Below are positions 42,125-50,680 of a stretch of 64,000 nt of DNA, in pieces; positions within the stretch are counted from its first letter, which is position 1; each line of letters begins with the position of its first letter. The stretch comes from Flavobacterium humidisoli (GTDB lineage: Bacteria; Bacteroidota; Bacteroidia; Flavobacteriales; Flavobacteriaceae), in contig NZ_CP096829.1 of the NCBI RefSeq assembly GCF_023272795.1, forward strand, positions 3,162,001 through 3,226,000, in the 5' to 3' direction. Both the position numbers and the translations under genes were made by a program. Below the pieces are notes generated by a model. It saw nothing but the letters and a program-made list of their open reading frames with translations, did no database searches and was not told the origin of the DNA.

Positions 42125-43471
42125 CTATTTTTTCTTTTTCTTCTCGTTTCTTGTCTTCAACATATTTCTGTTAACAGAACCGTGAGTTTTCTTTTTAGTT
42201 TTTGAAGGGCCGCCAAGATTTACTTTTTGGTTCTTTTTAGATTTTTCATGAAAAGCGCCATCACCTGCTAGTTTTGGTTTTTTCATTAAAAACTTTCTTG
42301 GTAATTTATCTTTTTCAGCTTCGATAAGTTTTTCAGAGATTTCAACTTCTTCAGGGAAGTCAGCGATTTCAAGCTCCTGATCCATTAAAAGTTCCGTTTC
42401 AATTTTGAATTCTTCTTCTCTTGGAGTAACAAAACTAATTGCAGTTCCCGTTGCATCTGCACGACCCGTACGACCAATTCTGTGCATGTACAATTCTGGC
42501 TCTTCTGGAAGTTCAAAGTTAATTACGTGCGTTATATTAGAAATGTCGAGACCTCTTGCCATAACGTCGGTTGTAATTAAACCGCGAAGATTTCCTTCTT
42601 GAAATTCTGCCATTGTGCTCAAACGGTAGTTTTGAGATTTGTTAGAGTGAATTACGCCAAATTGTCCTTCAAAAAGCTCATCAATACGATTGAAAAGCAT
42701 ATCTGAAATCTTTTTATTATTTACGAAAACCAAAATACGACTCATACTTTCGTCGTTTTCCAGTAAATGTTTTAAAAGATTTACTTTAGTATTGAAATTT
42801 GGAACATTATAAGTAAGCTGCTTAATTTTTTCAAGCGGAGTTCCTGATGGCGCCAATGTAACTTCTTCAGGAAAATCGAAATAATCATTTAATAAATCAT
42901 CAACTTCATCTGTCATCGTTGCAGAGAACAAAATATTTTGACGTTTGGTTTTCATCATCGCAAAAAGAGAAGTCAGCTGAGGTCTGAAACCTAAATTCAG
43001 CATTTCGTCAAACTCGTCGATAACTAGTTTTTGGGTTTCGTCAAAACGAACTACAGCATCCAATGCTAAGTCCATAGTACGTCCAGGCGTTCCAACTAAA
43101 ATATCAACGCCTTCATAAACGGCCTTTTTCTGTGTATTGATGTTTACACCTCCGTAAATACCTAGTGTTTTAACCGACATATATGTAGTCAGTTTTTCTA
43201 CTTCTTCTACCACTTGAACAACTAGTTCGCGAGTTGGAACTAGAATTACAATTTTTGGCGTATTGGTATGAGTGAATTTGTAAAGCTTTAAAAGAGGAAG
43301 TAAATAAGCAAATGTTTTACCGGTTCCGGTTTGTGCAATTCCCATCATATCACGTCCAGACATGATTACAGAAAAAGATTTTTCTTGAATAGGAGTAGGC
43401 GTAACAAATCCTAATTCGTCAACTGCTTTTTGTAATGATTTTGGAAGATTAAATTTTTCGAAAGTGCTCAT
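42125..43471 (-). CDS. DEAD-box RNA helicase with DEFD motif II
   Basis: 448 residues. The Q motif with GFVTPTPIQE, Walker A AQTGTGKT (46-53), TPGR, motif II D152-E-F-D155, SAT (183-185) and HRIGRTGR are present. The DEFD in place of DEAD keeps the two catalytic acids and changes the third residue. A basic Lys-rich C-terminal tail (after about 390) likely binds RNA. It should unwind structured RNA during ribosome assembly or mRNA turnover. The promoter is at 43489-43523. Confidence 0.93.
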   Translation of the reverse strand: MSTFEKFNLPKSLQKAVDELGFVTPTPIQEKSFSVIMSGRDMMGIAQTGTGKTFAYLLPLLKLYKFTHTNTPKIVILVPTRELVVQVVEEVEKLTTYMSVKTLGIYGGVNINTQKKAVYEGVDILVGTPGRTMDLALDAVVRFDETQKLVIDEFDEMLNLGFRPQLTSLFAMMKTKRQNILFSATMTDEVDDLLNDYFDFPEEVTLAPSGTPLEKIKQLTYNVPNFNTKVNLLKHLLENDESMSRILVFVNNKKISDMLFNRIDELFEGQFGVIHSNKSQNYRLSTMAEFQEGNLRGLITTDVMARGLDISNITHVINFELPEEPELYMHRIGRTGRADATGTAISFVTPREEEFKIETELLMDQELEIADFPEEVEISEKLIEAEKDKLPRKFLMKKPKLAGDGAFHEKSKKNQKVNLGGPSKTKKKTHGSVNRNMLKTRNEKKKKK

Positions 43472-43488
43472 TTGCTTTAAATTTTGTG

Positions 43489-43523
43489 CAAATGTACGTT
43501 AAATTCGTGGTTTGTTTATCAAA
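43489..43523 (-). promoter_or_regulatory. promoter of DEAD-box helicase gene
   Basis: On the minus strand TTTG (43523-43520), a 23-bp spacer and TACATTTG (43496-43489), 18 bp before the ATG. Confidence 0.5.
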
Positions 43524-43573
43524 TTCTTAAAATCATCTGATAATTTATTGATCTAACTATTTAATTTTCAATA

Positions 43574-44338
43574 TTAAAACCCTTCGAAAACTCCCAAGCC
43601 AAACAAGGCAAAGTCGTATTTTACAGGATCTTGTGCATCCATTTTTCTTAATTTGGTGTCTAATTCTAGTAAAGCTTTGGCATCGTTTTGTTTTCGTGAA
43701 AGGATTCCAAGTTTGCGGGCTACATTTCCAGAATGAACGTCAAGGGGACAAGATAAAACTGCAGGAGAAATACTTTTCCAGATTCCTAAATCGACACCTT
43801 TTGCGTCTTGACGAACCATCCAGCGCAGATACATATTAATTCTTTTTGCAGCTGAATTGTTTAACGGATCTGAAATGTGTTTCTGCGTTCTTGCTAAATG
43901 ATCGGTTTCGAAGAATATCTTTTTGAATTCGCTGATGCTTTTCTGCAAACTGTCTTTTTCCTGATTTTTAGCAAAAACAGCTTCTAGTCCGTTATGGTTT
44001 TTATAGATGTTGTTTAAGCCTTTTATGAAGCCAGCAAAATCATGTCCGTTGAAAGTTCTATGTACAAAAGTTTCCAGTCTTGCCAAGTCTTCGTCAGAAT
44101 GTGACATAACAAAATCGTAAGGTGTGTTACCCATTAATTCCATCATTTTATGCGAATTCTTGATAATCATTTTGCGGTTTCCCCAAGCAATAGAAGCACT
44201 AAGAAAACCTGCAATTTCGATATCTTCTTTTTGGGTAAAGAGATGCGGAATTTGTACAGGATCACTTTCTATAAAATCCTGATTGTTATATTGAATGACT
44301 TTTTCGTCTAGAAATTCTTTGAGTTCTTTTTGGTTCAT
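43574..44338 (-). CDS. TIGR02757 family protein (DUF2400)
   Basis: 254 residues, the normal family length. Recognised from the family blocks IPHLFTQKEDIEIAGFLSASIAWGNRKMIIKNSHKMMELMG, MYLRWMVRQD, and CPLDVHSGNVARKLGIL. The helical region is distantly like helix-hairpin-helix DNA glycosylases, but no activity is established. Cytoplasmic. It lies 121 bp downstream of the LolD gene, separated by a hairpin element. Confidence 0.85.
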   Translation of the reverse strand: MNQKELKEFLDEKVIQYNNQDFIESDPVQIPHLFTQKEDIEIAGFLSASIAWGNRKMIIKNSHKMMELMGNTPYDFVMSHSDEDLARLETFVHRTFNGHDFAGFIKGLNNIYKNHNGLEAVFAKNQEKDSLQKSISEFKKIFFETDHLARTQKHISDPLNNSAAKRINMYLRWMVRQDAKGVDLGIWKSISPAVLSCPLDVHSGNVARKLGILSRKQNDAKALLELDTKLRKMDAQDPVKYDFALFGLGVFEGF

Positions 44339-44373
44339 ATTAAAATGAAATCTTCTTATGTGTTCGAGTGTTC

Positions 44374-44451
44374 TAGCCCTGATGGGAGCGGCATCCTTTT
44401 TCTGGCTTCTTTAGCCAGGAAAAGATATAGCGGACAGCAGGAAATAGCTCC
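44374..44451. repeat. dispersed flavobacterial intergenic element with hairpin
   Basis: Begins TAGCCCTGATGGGAGCGGCA and ends with AGATATAGCGGACAGC and GAAATAGCTCC, around a CTGGCT-TCTTT-AGCCAG hairpin. I recall very similar conserved ends with variable central hairpins in many Flavobacterium genomes; only one copy is in this window, so that is not shown here. It fills the gap between the LolD-like and TIGR02757 genes. Confidence 0.6.
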
Positions 44452-44459
44452 TGATTATC

Positions 44460-45338
44460 TTAATTACTAATCTGGCCGTCAACCATCACTAATTTTCTGT
44501 CGGCCATGTTGGCCAATTCTTCGTTGTGGGTTACAATAACAAAAGTTTGCCCAAACTCATCTCGAAGCTGAAAAAATAATTGGTGCAGGTTTTCGGCAGA
44601 ATGGGTGTCCAGATTTCCAGAAGGCTCATCGGCAAAAATGACGTCTGGTTTATTGATTAAAGCTCTTGCAACTGCTACACGCTGTTGTTCTCCGCCCGAA
44701 AGTTCGCTAGGTTTATGGTTAATTCTGTGCGAAAGACCGAGATAGTTCAACAGTTTTTTTGCTTCTTCTTCGGTTTCAGCGGTCTTTTTGCCTGCAATAT
44801 GAGCTGGAATACATACATTTTCTAGCGCTGTAAACTCAGGTAAAAGCTGATGAAATTGAAAAATGAAACCAAGATTTAAGTTTCTAAAATCGGATAAAAT
44901 TTTGTCTTGTCTGCTTTTCTTTTTAAAGTAACGATTGTAATACCCTAATAGTAAAACAATAGGCGTAATTAATATTCCCCAATTGATATAACCCAAAATA
45001 TCATTCTCTATTTTATTTCTAAAAAGCACTAAAAACACCGCAAGCAGAATAATATAAAAAGAGCCTAACCAAGTGATGATTTTGAATGCTTTTTCTTGAT
45101 TTGAGCTATTGTTTTTAATATTTTGTAACTCGAGTACATTTTTTCCATTAATGGTTAAAGATGAATCGGGATTATGGTCAGGTTTGTCTAGTGTTCCTAG
45201 AATCTGCAGTAATGTTGTTTTACCAGCGCCCGAAGCACCAACTATAGAAACAATTTCGCCTTTTTTTATATGTAAATCGACTCCTTTTAGAACTTCAAGT
45301 TTGTCGTAGAATTTATGTATGTTTTTTGCGTGTATCAT
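44460..45338 (-). CDS. lolD: LolD-like ABC ATPase with inserted two-helix membrane segment
   Basis: 292 residues; LolD-type ATPases usually have about 220-235. Walker A GASGAGKT (34-41), Q161 in [10 protein letters not shown], signature LSGGE (213-217), Walker B VIFADEP (233-239) and H271 are intact. [20 protein letters not shown] is typical of LolD, which powers lipoprotein release by LolCE. Residues about 71-146 (45128-44901) are an insertion containing two hydrophobic helices (about 87-106 and 115-133) and a Lys/Arg-rich exit, between the first beta sheet and the Q-loop helix. The frame is unbroken. No membrane partner gene is adjacent. Confidence 0.85.
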   Translation of the reverse strand: MIHAKNIHKFYDKLEVLKGVDLHIKKGEIVSIVGASGAGKTTLLQILGTLDKPDHNPDSSLTINGKNVLELQNIKNNSSNQEKAFKIITWLGSFYIILLAVFLVLFRNKIENDILGYINWGILITPIVLLLGYYNRYFKKKSRQDKILSDFRNLNLGFIFQFHQLLPEFTALENVCIPAHIAGKKTAETEEEAKKLLNYLGLSHRINHKPSELSGGEQQRVAVARALINKPDVIFADEPSGNLDTHSAENLHQLFFQLRDEFGQTFVIVTHNEELANMADRKLVMVDGQISN

Positions 45339-45423
45339 GTAGTGAAACTGTTTTTACAAAGAAACGAAGAATCTATCGATATAAAAATGTGTTGTAACAG
45401 AATTTTATGAAGTAATTTGCGTT

Positions 45424-45431
45424 TAATTTTG
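45424..45431 (+). promoter_or_regulatory. -7 box of phosphodiester glycosidase gene
   Basis: TAATTTTG, 18 bp before the ATG at 45450. Only the -7 element is clear. Confidence 0.35.
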
Positions 45432-45449
45432 GTAACTTAATTTTAAAAA

Positions 45450-46169
45450 ATGAAAGTAAAAATAGTTCTGTTCTCATTTATAATTGCACTTGCAGTTGTT
45501 TTAATTAGTGCAGAACAAGACACAGATAATTTATTTTTAACTTATAAAGTTGATGTTAAAAAGCAATATTTAAGATTGTTCTGGAAAGATGAGAAAGGAA
45601 AGCGATTTGGGAGTATAGAGAATTTTAAGCTTTGGGCTGCTGAAAAGAATCTTAAAACAGATTTTGTTATGAATGCAGGAATGTATAAAGTAGATCATTC
45701 GCCTCAAGGACTTTATATAGAAAAACAAAAAGTATTATTTCCTTTGGATACTTCAAAAGCAGAAGGGAATTTTTATTTATACCCCAATGGAGTGTTTTTT
45801 ATTACAGCTAAAAAGACTGCGGTAATTTGTACCACAGAAAGGTTTAGGAATAATAAGGAAATAGAGTTTGCGACACAATCCGGCCCTATGCTGGTTATTG
45901 ATGGACAAATTCATTCTGCTTTTAAAGAAGGATCAAAAAATCTAAATATTAGAAACGGAGTAGGGGTTTTGCCTAATGGAAATGTAGTTTTTGTTTTGTC
46001 GAAAAAAGAAGTTAATTTCTATGATTTTGCCAATTATTTTAAAAGTTTAGGATGCAAAAATGCCCTTTACCTTGACGGATTCGTATCCCGCGCATATCTG
46101 CCGTCTCAAAACTGGATTCAAACCGATGGAGATTTTGGAGCGTTATTTGCTATTACAAAAAGTAAGTAA
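45450..46169 (+). CDS. phosphodiester glycosidase family protein (NAGPA domain)
   Basis: 239 residues. An N-terminal membrane anchor or signal (KIVLFSFIIALAVVLISA) is followed by a NAGPA/DUF2233 domain: DFVMNAGMYKVDHSPQGLYIEKQK, ATQSGPMLVIDG, RNGVGVLPNGNVVFVLSK and LYLDGFVSRAYLPS. Members split sugar-phosphodiester links in extracytoplasmic glycans; the substrate here is unknown. Single gene. Confidence 0.85.
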   Translation: MKVKIVLFSFIIALAVVLISAEQDTDNLFLTYKVDVKKQYLRLFWKDEKGKRFGSIENFKLWAAEKNLKTDFVMNAGMYKVDHSPQGLYIEKQKVLFPLDTSKAEGNFYLYPNGVFFITAKKTAVICTTERFRNNKEIEFATQSGPMLVIDGQIHSAFKEGSKNLNIRNGVGVLPNGNVVFVLSKKEVNFYDFANYFKSLGCKNALYLDGFVSRAYLPSQNWIQTDGDFGALFAITKSK

Positions 46170-46263
46170 GAAATGTGGTAATTTAGAAATTAAATTTAAT
46201 AAAGAAATAAAAGTGTTTTCCTGAATTATTTTTAATTTCGATTAACTTAAAAATGAATGTGTT

Positions 46264-46548
46264 ATGCAAGATTTAGAAGTTGCAGAAGATAGCAGAATGT
46301 CAAAACTACTTATTGGGCTGGTTTTGGATGGAATTGGTATGATTTCTTTCTCGATTCCGTTTCTGGGTGAGTTTTCAGATGTGGTTTGGGCTCCCATTGC
46401 TGCAATAATTATGGCAAGGATGTATAAAGGGAGAGTAGGGAAGGTTGCTGGTGTTTTGACTTTTCTTGAAGAGATACTGCCTTTCACAGATGTAATTCCA
46501 TCTTTTACGTTGACCTGGATTTATACTTATTTCTTTCAGAAAAAATAA
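46264..46548 (+). CDS. small membrane protein, uncharacterised
   Basis: 94 residues. Two or three hydrophobic stretches (about 14-34, 41-50, 60-90) and a conserved-looking EEILPFTDVIPSFTLTWIYTYFF C-terminus, which recalls small integral proteins of Bacteroidota. No family assigned. It starts 94 bp after the glycosidase stop and ends at a terminator. Confidence 0.7.
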   Translation: MQDLEVAEDSRMSKLLIGLVLDGIGMISFSIPFLGEFSDVVWAPIAAIIMARMYKGRVGKVAGVLTFLEEILPFTDVIPSFTLTWIYTYFFQKK

Positions 46549-46549
46549 A

Positions 46550-46576
46550 AAAAAGACGGTTTTAGGCCGTCTTTTT
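46550..46576. terminator. bidirectional terminator
   Basis: AAAAAGACGG pairs with CCGTCTTTTT around TTTTAGG, between the convergent small membrane gene and the pectate lyase gene. Confidence 0.8.
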
Positions 46577-46594
46577 CAATTGCTTTAGTTTTAA

Positions 46595-49375
46595 CTATTG
46601 AATGATTATTTTTTTTACATGTTGTGTTTTTTTAGTCTGCGGATTTATAACTTTAATCAAGAAAACACCTTTTGAATGCAATTGGATTGTTTCTTGTGTT
46701 CCTCCTTTAATTTTTTGCTTTACTAATTCTTTTCCAGAAATATCGTAGATTTTAAGATCTAAAATTTCTGCTTCTTCATTATCAATAAAAACAGAGAAAG
46801 ATCCGTTGTTTGGAATTGGCCAAACGTTAAAAGCATTGTTTTTACTTTGTTTAATAATGTCGTCTGTTCCTAATGTTAAGCTTTGTCCGCTTATAATATT
46901 TACTTTTCTTTTCATTGTGCCACCTTCAGAATCTGTTACGGTAAATTCAAAAGAACATAATCCGTTTGAAGTTGGTGTAAATGCAACAACATCTGTATTT
47001 AGAGTTGCATTTCCGTTTACTGCGTTCAAAATTGTATAAGACACGCCACTTGTAAATCCTCTTGACAATTTTTGAATATTGATGTCAATTTTAGTTCCGT
47101 CTGGAGATTCGTAATGTGGGAGTGACATCCATTGTAAATATTCGTCTAAATGAGTGTAGCCATCTAAATTAGGATCGGCATTTGCATCTGAAAAATCCCC
47201 AATTGCAGAGTTTACATTGGTTCCTATAATATTTTCCCACCAGTTTGGCAATCCATCTTGATCGCTATCCCAATTAGCATCTCTTACTACAGTCGGATAG
47301 TTTTCGAACCCACCAGCATCTGTTTCATTATCTGGAAATCCAGGTTTGCCTGTTACGCTTCCAACTGCAGAATACGTTCCGTTTAGTGTCTCTGATATAA
47401 TTCTTTGATCATGTTCGTCAAATTCTGGCTGAGTACATCCAACATCAGAAAGAACGATTTTATAGGCATTTTTAGCCGATTGAGTCGTTACATAAGATGG
47501 GAAAAAAGGTGTATTAACGAAATTGTCATAAGTAACAGTATTCCCTGAGGCTTTTCTTCCGGCAGTCTGGTTGGTTTCGTCGAAATAACCAGGCATTACA
47601 TTTCCGTTAAAATAACATTGCTGCATTCCGGTTCCCACACCTTCATTTTGCTGATTAAAAGCAACAAATATTTTTGAACCAGCGCCAGGTTTGTAATAGT
47701 TATTTACAAAGTTTACTTCTTTGGTTCCTCCGTCTGTAGTTCTTCCTCCCCAATTATAAACGACATTGTTGGTAATATCCATTTTTCCTGTATAAGCGCC
47801 ATTTCCGTCCAATCCGCCGCCAAGACTCCAATTTCTGCCATAACAATGTGCTAATAGATTATGATGAAAACTTCCGATATCTCCACCAATTGTGGCAGCA
47901 TATCCATGTTCTGTTCCTGTTGGATAATTTTGATGATTTGCGGCATTTAAAGCCTCAGAAATAAGTGTTCTCTGAAGGGTGATATTTTTTCCAGATCTAG
48001 AACTGAAAGATTCGTCAATAGTCCAGCTGATAGAGCAGTGGTCGATAATGCTATTGTCTGCACCAGTTAATCCCATTCCGTCATAAGTTGGTCCTGCGCC
48101 GATTCTAACGCGTAGATTTTGTACAACGGCATCGTTTCCAGTTACGCCAAAAGGAGCAGAACGTATGCAGATTCCTTTTCCAGGAGCAGTTTGTCCAGCA
48201 ACTGTTACGTACGGCTGGCTTAAAACCAGACGGGATTGCAATTGAATTACACCAGAAGTATTAAAGACGATCGTTCTCGGGCCAATATCGTTTGTAATAG
48301 CTTCACGAAAACTTCCTGGGCCGCTGTCGTTTAGATTGGTAACGGCAACAACTTTTCCTCCACGTCCTCCACGTGCAAAACGGCCATATCCTTCAGCGTC
48401 TGGAAAAGCAAGCTGCGCGGGACGAAAACGCCAAACATTTCCTTTTTCAATTCCATTTGATAAAACTTCGTCGACACGCCAATAATAAGTTGCTCCCGTA
48501 TACAATCCGTTTGCCTGATAAGAATTGTTGGCTAAAGCTTGGTTGCCTTTAAATTCTGGTGAAGCTGTCGTTGCATTATCAACGGCGGTTAGATCCGTTC
48601 CAAAATAGATATTATGCGAAACGGCTCCTGCCCCAGCAGTCCATTGCAACAGTTTTCCGCCGGACATTAATTCTACATGTTCGTTGTTTTGTTTCGGATC
48701 TGGGTTTATGGCTTGATGAGAAATATTGGGTGTGTTTAATTCAAAGCCATTAAAAATGAAGTTTTTGACATTTTCTGTTCCTGAAGTTTCTGCAGCGATT
48801 AAAATTACTACATCGGTTCCTGCTGTAGCTTGAAGTCTTAAATAAGTCGAGGCCGCGTCAGCTGTTTTAGTAGCTCTTACAGTTGGAATTAAATTATCGA
48901 CCACTAAATTTTTATCGACAAAAATATCAATTGGGCTAAAGGTACTTGTGGTTGGGCTGTCAACGTTGTTGAAGAAAGCTAATAATGTATGTTCTCCTGT
49001 AGTTAAACCGCTTATTTTGAGTTCGATTTGAGCGCCAAAATTTGCTGTTGCGCCTTTTACTGTAAGTCCGTCACAGACCAATCTAGCGTAATAAGGGGCT
49101 TGAATTCCTGCTTTATACCAATTGGTTCCTAAGTTGTCTCCATTGATTCCGGTACGACTAATTGTAAAAGTAACTCCATTTGCGGTATAAGAACTGGTGT
49201 TTCCAGAAGCGATTACCCAAGCGGTGTAATCGGGGTCATTTACTTCGGCTTTCGGTCTTCCTGATTGGTCAAAGTCAATTTTTACAATTGGATTTTGAGC
49301 GAAAACCTTGTTTACAGGTGTAATGAGATAAATCATCGCCGCCATAACGGAGAATTTAAAGTAATTTTTCAGCAT
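46595..49375 (-). CDS. secreted pectate lyase (PL1-like) with T9SS sorting domain
   Basis: 926 residues with a signal peptide (through FAQ, about 27). Residues about 30-220 form an N-terminal beta-sandwich (carbohydrate-binding-like). A fibronectin-like module (VSHNIYFGTDLTAVDN to YYWRVDEV) follows. The parallel beta-helix from FPDAEGYGRFARGGRGGKVVAV through GLTGADNSIIDHCSISWTIDESF is the pectate lyase family 1 pattern. The last about 75 residues (WPIPNNGSFSVFIDNEEAEILDL...KKIIIQ) are a type A T9SS sorting domain. It should cleave pectin-type glycans outside the cell. No SusC/SusD pair is adjacent. Confidence 0.9.
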   Translation of the reverse strand: MLKNYFKFSVMAAMIYLITPVNKVFAQNPIVKIDFDQSGRPKAEVNDPDYTAWVIASGNTSSYTANGVTFTISRTGINGDNLGTNWYKAGIQAPYYARLVCDGLTVKGATANFGAQIELKISGLTTGEHTLLAFFNNVDSPTTSTFSPIDIFVDKNLVVDNLIPTVRATKTADAASTYLRLQATAGTDVVILIAAETSGTENVKNFIFNGFELNTPNISHQAINPDPKQNNEHVELMSGGKLLQWTAGAGAVSHNIYFGTDLTAVDNATTASPEFKGNQALANNSYQANGLYTGATYYWRVDEVLSNGIEKGNVWRFRPAQLAFPDAEGYGRFARGGRGGKVVAVTNLNDSGPGSFREAITNDIGPRTIVFNTSGVIQLQSRLVLSQPYVTVAGQTAPGKGICIRSAPFGVTGNDAVVQNLRVRIGAGPTYDGMGLTGADNSIIDHCSISWTIDESFSSRSGKNITLQRTLISEALNAANHQNYPTGTEHGYAATIGGDIGSFHHNLLAHCYGRNWSLGGGLDGNGAYTGKMDITNNVVYNWGGRTTDGGTKEVNFVNNYYKPGAGSKIFVAFNQQNEGVGTGMQQCYFNGNVMPGYFDETNQTAGRKASGNTVTYDNFVNTPFFPSYVTTQSAKNAYKIVLSDVGCTQPEFDEHDQRIISETLNGTYSAVGSVTGKPGFPDNETDAGGFENYPTVVRDANWDSDQDGLPNWWENIIGTNVNSAIGDFSDANADPNLDGYTHLDEYLQWMSLPHYESPDGTKIDINIQKLSRGFTSGVSYTILNAVNGNATLNTDVVAFTPTSNGLCSFEFTVTDSEGGTMKRKVNIISGQSLTLGTDDIIKQSKNNAFNVWPIPNNGSFSVFIDNEEAEILDLKIYDISGKELVKQKIKGGTQETIQLHSKGVFLIKVINPQTKKTQHVKKIIIQ

Positions 49376-49731
49376 GTCAAATAGTGGTTTGGTTAGTAAG
49401 TAATAATTTTTGTTAGAAATATTAATTGCTTGATTATCAAGTTAAATAAACGCTTCTAACTATTGTAAAGTTTGTTATTACTTAAAATATAACTATCCTG
49501 CACCATCCTGTTCTGTATATTGATTAAATAAAAAATTAGCATAAAAAAAATGCTATATGTTTTTTTTATGCTAATTTTTTAAATATGTAAAGATTGGTAA
49601 ATGCAGGGATTGATTAATCTGCAGTTTCAAAAATAGGAAGGAGTAAAAAAAATGAAATTAAATAAAATTTTTAGATTAAGAGTGAATCTTAACCAGAACG
49701 GTTTTTTAATTAAATGAGGTAAAAATCGAAG
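49376..49731. other. intergenic spacer upstream of pectate lyase
   Basis: Contains CTTGAT-T-ATCAAG, a perfect palindrome at 49429-49441 upstream of the pectate lyase gene that could be an operator, and the terminator at 49532-49578. A 21-codon frame at 49652-49717 (MKLNKIFRLRVNLNQNGFLI, then K) has GGAAGGAG eight bases upstream but is too short to trust. Nothing else seen. Confidence 0.5.
49532..49578 (-). terminator. 19-bp perfect hairpin terminator
   Basis: Arms 49532-49550 and 49560-49578 (AAAATTAGCATAAAAAAAA) are exact reverse complements with a 9-nt loop. It lies about 150 bp past the stop of the small membrane gene at 49732. Confidence 0.65.
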
Positions 49732-50034
49732 TTATTCTTTGAATAAAAATCCTAGCCCCATATTTTTAAGCATTTTCTTTTCGAAGTTCCAAAAGAATTT
49801 AAACTGCCCAAAAATAGTTCCAATTGCAACTAGTAATACTTGGTAAATAGGGAAGATAATAATAAGACGAATGAGTGTAAACCAGCCTCCAAAATCTTCT
49901 TTGGTAATGCCCAGCCAAACGCAGAAAGGTTTAGAAAGCCACGCAGATGCCGATCCAGTGATGGCAAAAACGATAAATATAATTATGGCTTGTAAATTTG
50001 AGGTAATTCCCCAGCGTTTTTTTAATCTGTTCAT
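49732..50034 (-). CDS. DUF6787-like small membrane protein
   Basis: 100 residues with two or three hydrophobic segments (about 14-34 and 48-73). RLKKRWGITSNLQAIIIFIVFAITGS and GQFKFFWNFEKKMLKNMG are features I associate with the Bacteroidota DUF6787 family of unknown function; this call rests on recall. It follows the lipoprotein gene by 31 bp on the same strand. Confidence 0.7.
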   Translation of the reverse strand: MNRLKKRWGITSNLQAIIIFIVFAITGSASAWLSKPFCVWLGITKEDFGGWFTLIRLIIIFPIYQVLLVAIGTIFGQFKFFWNFEKKMLKNMGLGFLFKE

Positions 50035-50065
50035 TGCTATTTGTAATGATTACAAATATAGTATA

Positions 50066-50506
50066 TTATCTTGATGGAACATAACCCCATAGCTTTTGTT
50101 TGTAAGTATTTTGAAAATAAATCATGTAATTGTAAATTAAATAATTTACTTCGTAGCCATAATGAATATCTGGACGGTAGTCAATAGACATTTCGTATAA
50201 TCTAGGGCTATAACGTTGTGGCTGTAGAACACGATTATTCCATTCAGTTACATACAAATAGTTTTTGTTTTCAAGATATTGCAATGAGTAATAGTTTCGT
50301 GGATAGGCTCGAGAAGCAAGCCAGGTTGAGAATCCGTTGTCGATTATAATGACTTCATATTCTAATGAATCGTTTGCAATTCTAACAGTATCGTTTACCT
50401 TTTTATTTGATGCAGATACAGTATCAGTGCTGGCCATATTCTGCGAAGTGGTAGAACATGCAACAATGGTTAGTAGAACAATTAATATGGAAACGCATTT
50501 TTTCAT
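50066..50506 (-). CDS. lipoprotein, DUF6146-like
   Basis: 146 residues, lipobox TIVAC (Cys17). The mature domain has VIIIDNGFSTWLASRAYPRNYYSLQYLENKNYLYVTEWNNRV and many Tyr, consistent with a Bacteroidota lipoprotein family (DUF6146 by recall). Function unknown. It forms a two-gene unit with the small membrane protein at 49732. Confidence 0.75.
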   Translation of the reverse strand: MKKCVSILIVLLTIVACSTTSQNMASTDTVSASNKKVNDTVRIANDSLEYEVIIIDNGFSTWLASRAYPRNYYSLQYLENKNYLYVTEWNNRVLQPQRYSPRLYEMSIDYRPDIHYGYEVNYLIYNYMIYFQNTYKQKLWGYVPSR

Positions 50507-50590
50507 AGCCTAAATTTACGATAATTTTTTTAGGTTCAGAGAGGGTAAAGGATCAAAGTAACAAAGGTTTAACTTCTTGCTAATAAAAAT

Positions 50591-50622
50591 AAAAATGGAT
50601 TACAATTTTGTAATCCATTTTT
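50591..50622 (-). terminator. terminator after DUF937-like gene
   Basis: AAAAATGGATTACAA pairs with TTGTAATCCATTTTT. It lies downstream of the 50681 stop on the minus strand. Confidence 0.75.
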
Positions 50623-50680
50623 AGAGTTTTTCTTAAAAGCTTTTTTGTCTTGAATCTATGTAACTTTTAGATGTGAAGAA

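Noticed and set aside
49652..49717. 21-codon frame with a GGAAGGAG sequence upstream
   Set aside because: Too short, no recognised homologue, and strong Shine-Dalgarno sequences are not typical in this group. Kept only as a note in the spacer entry.
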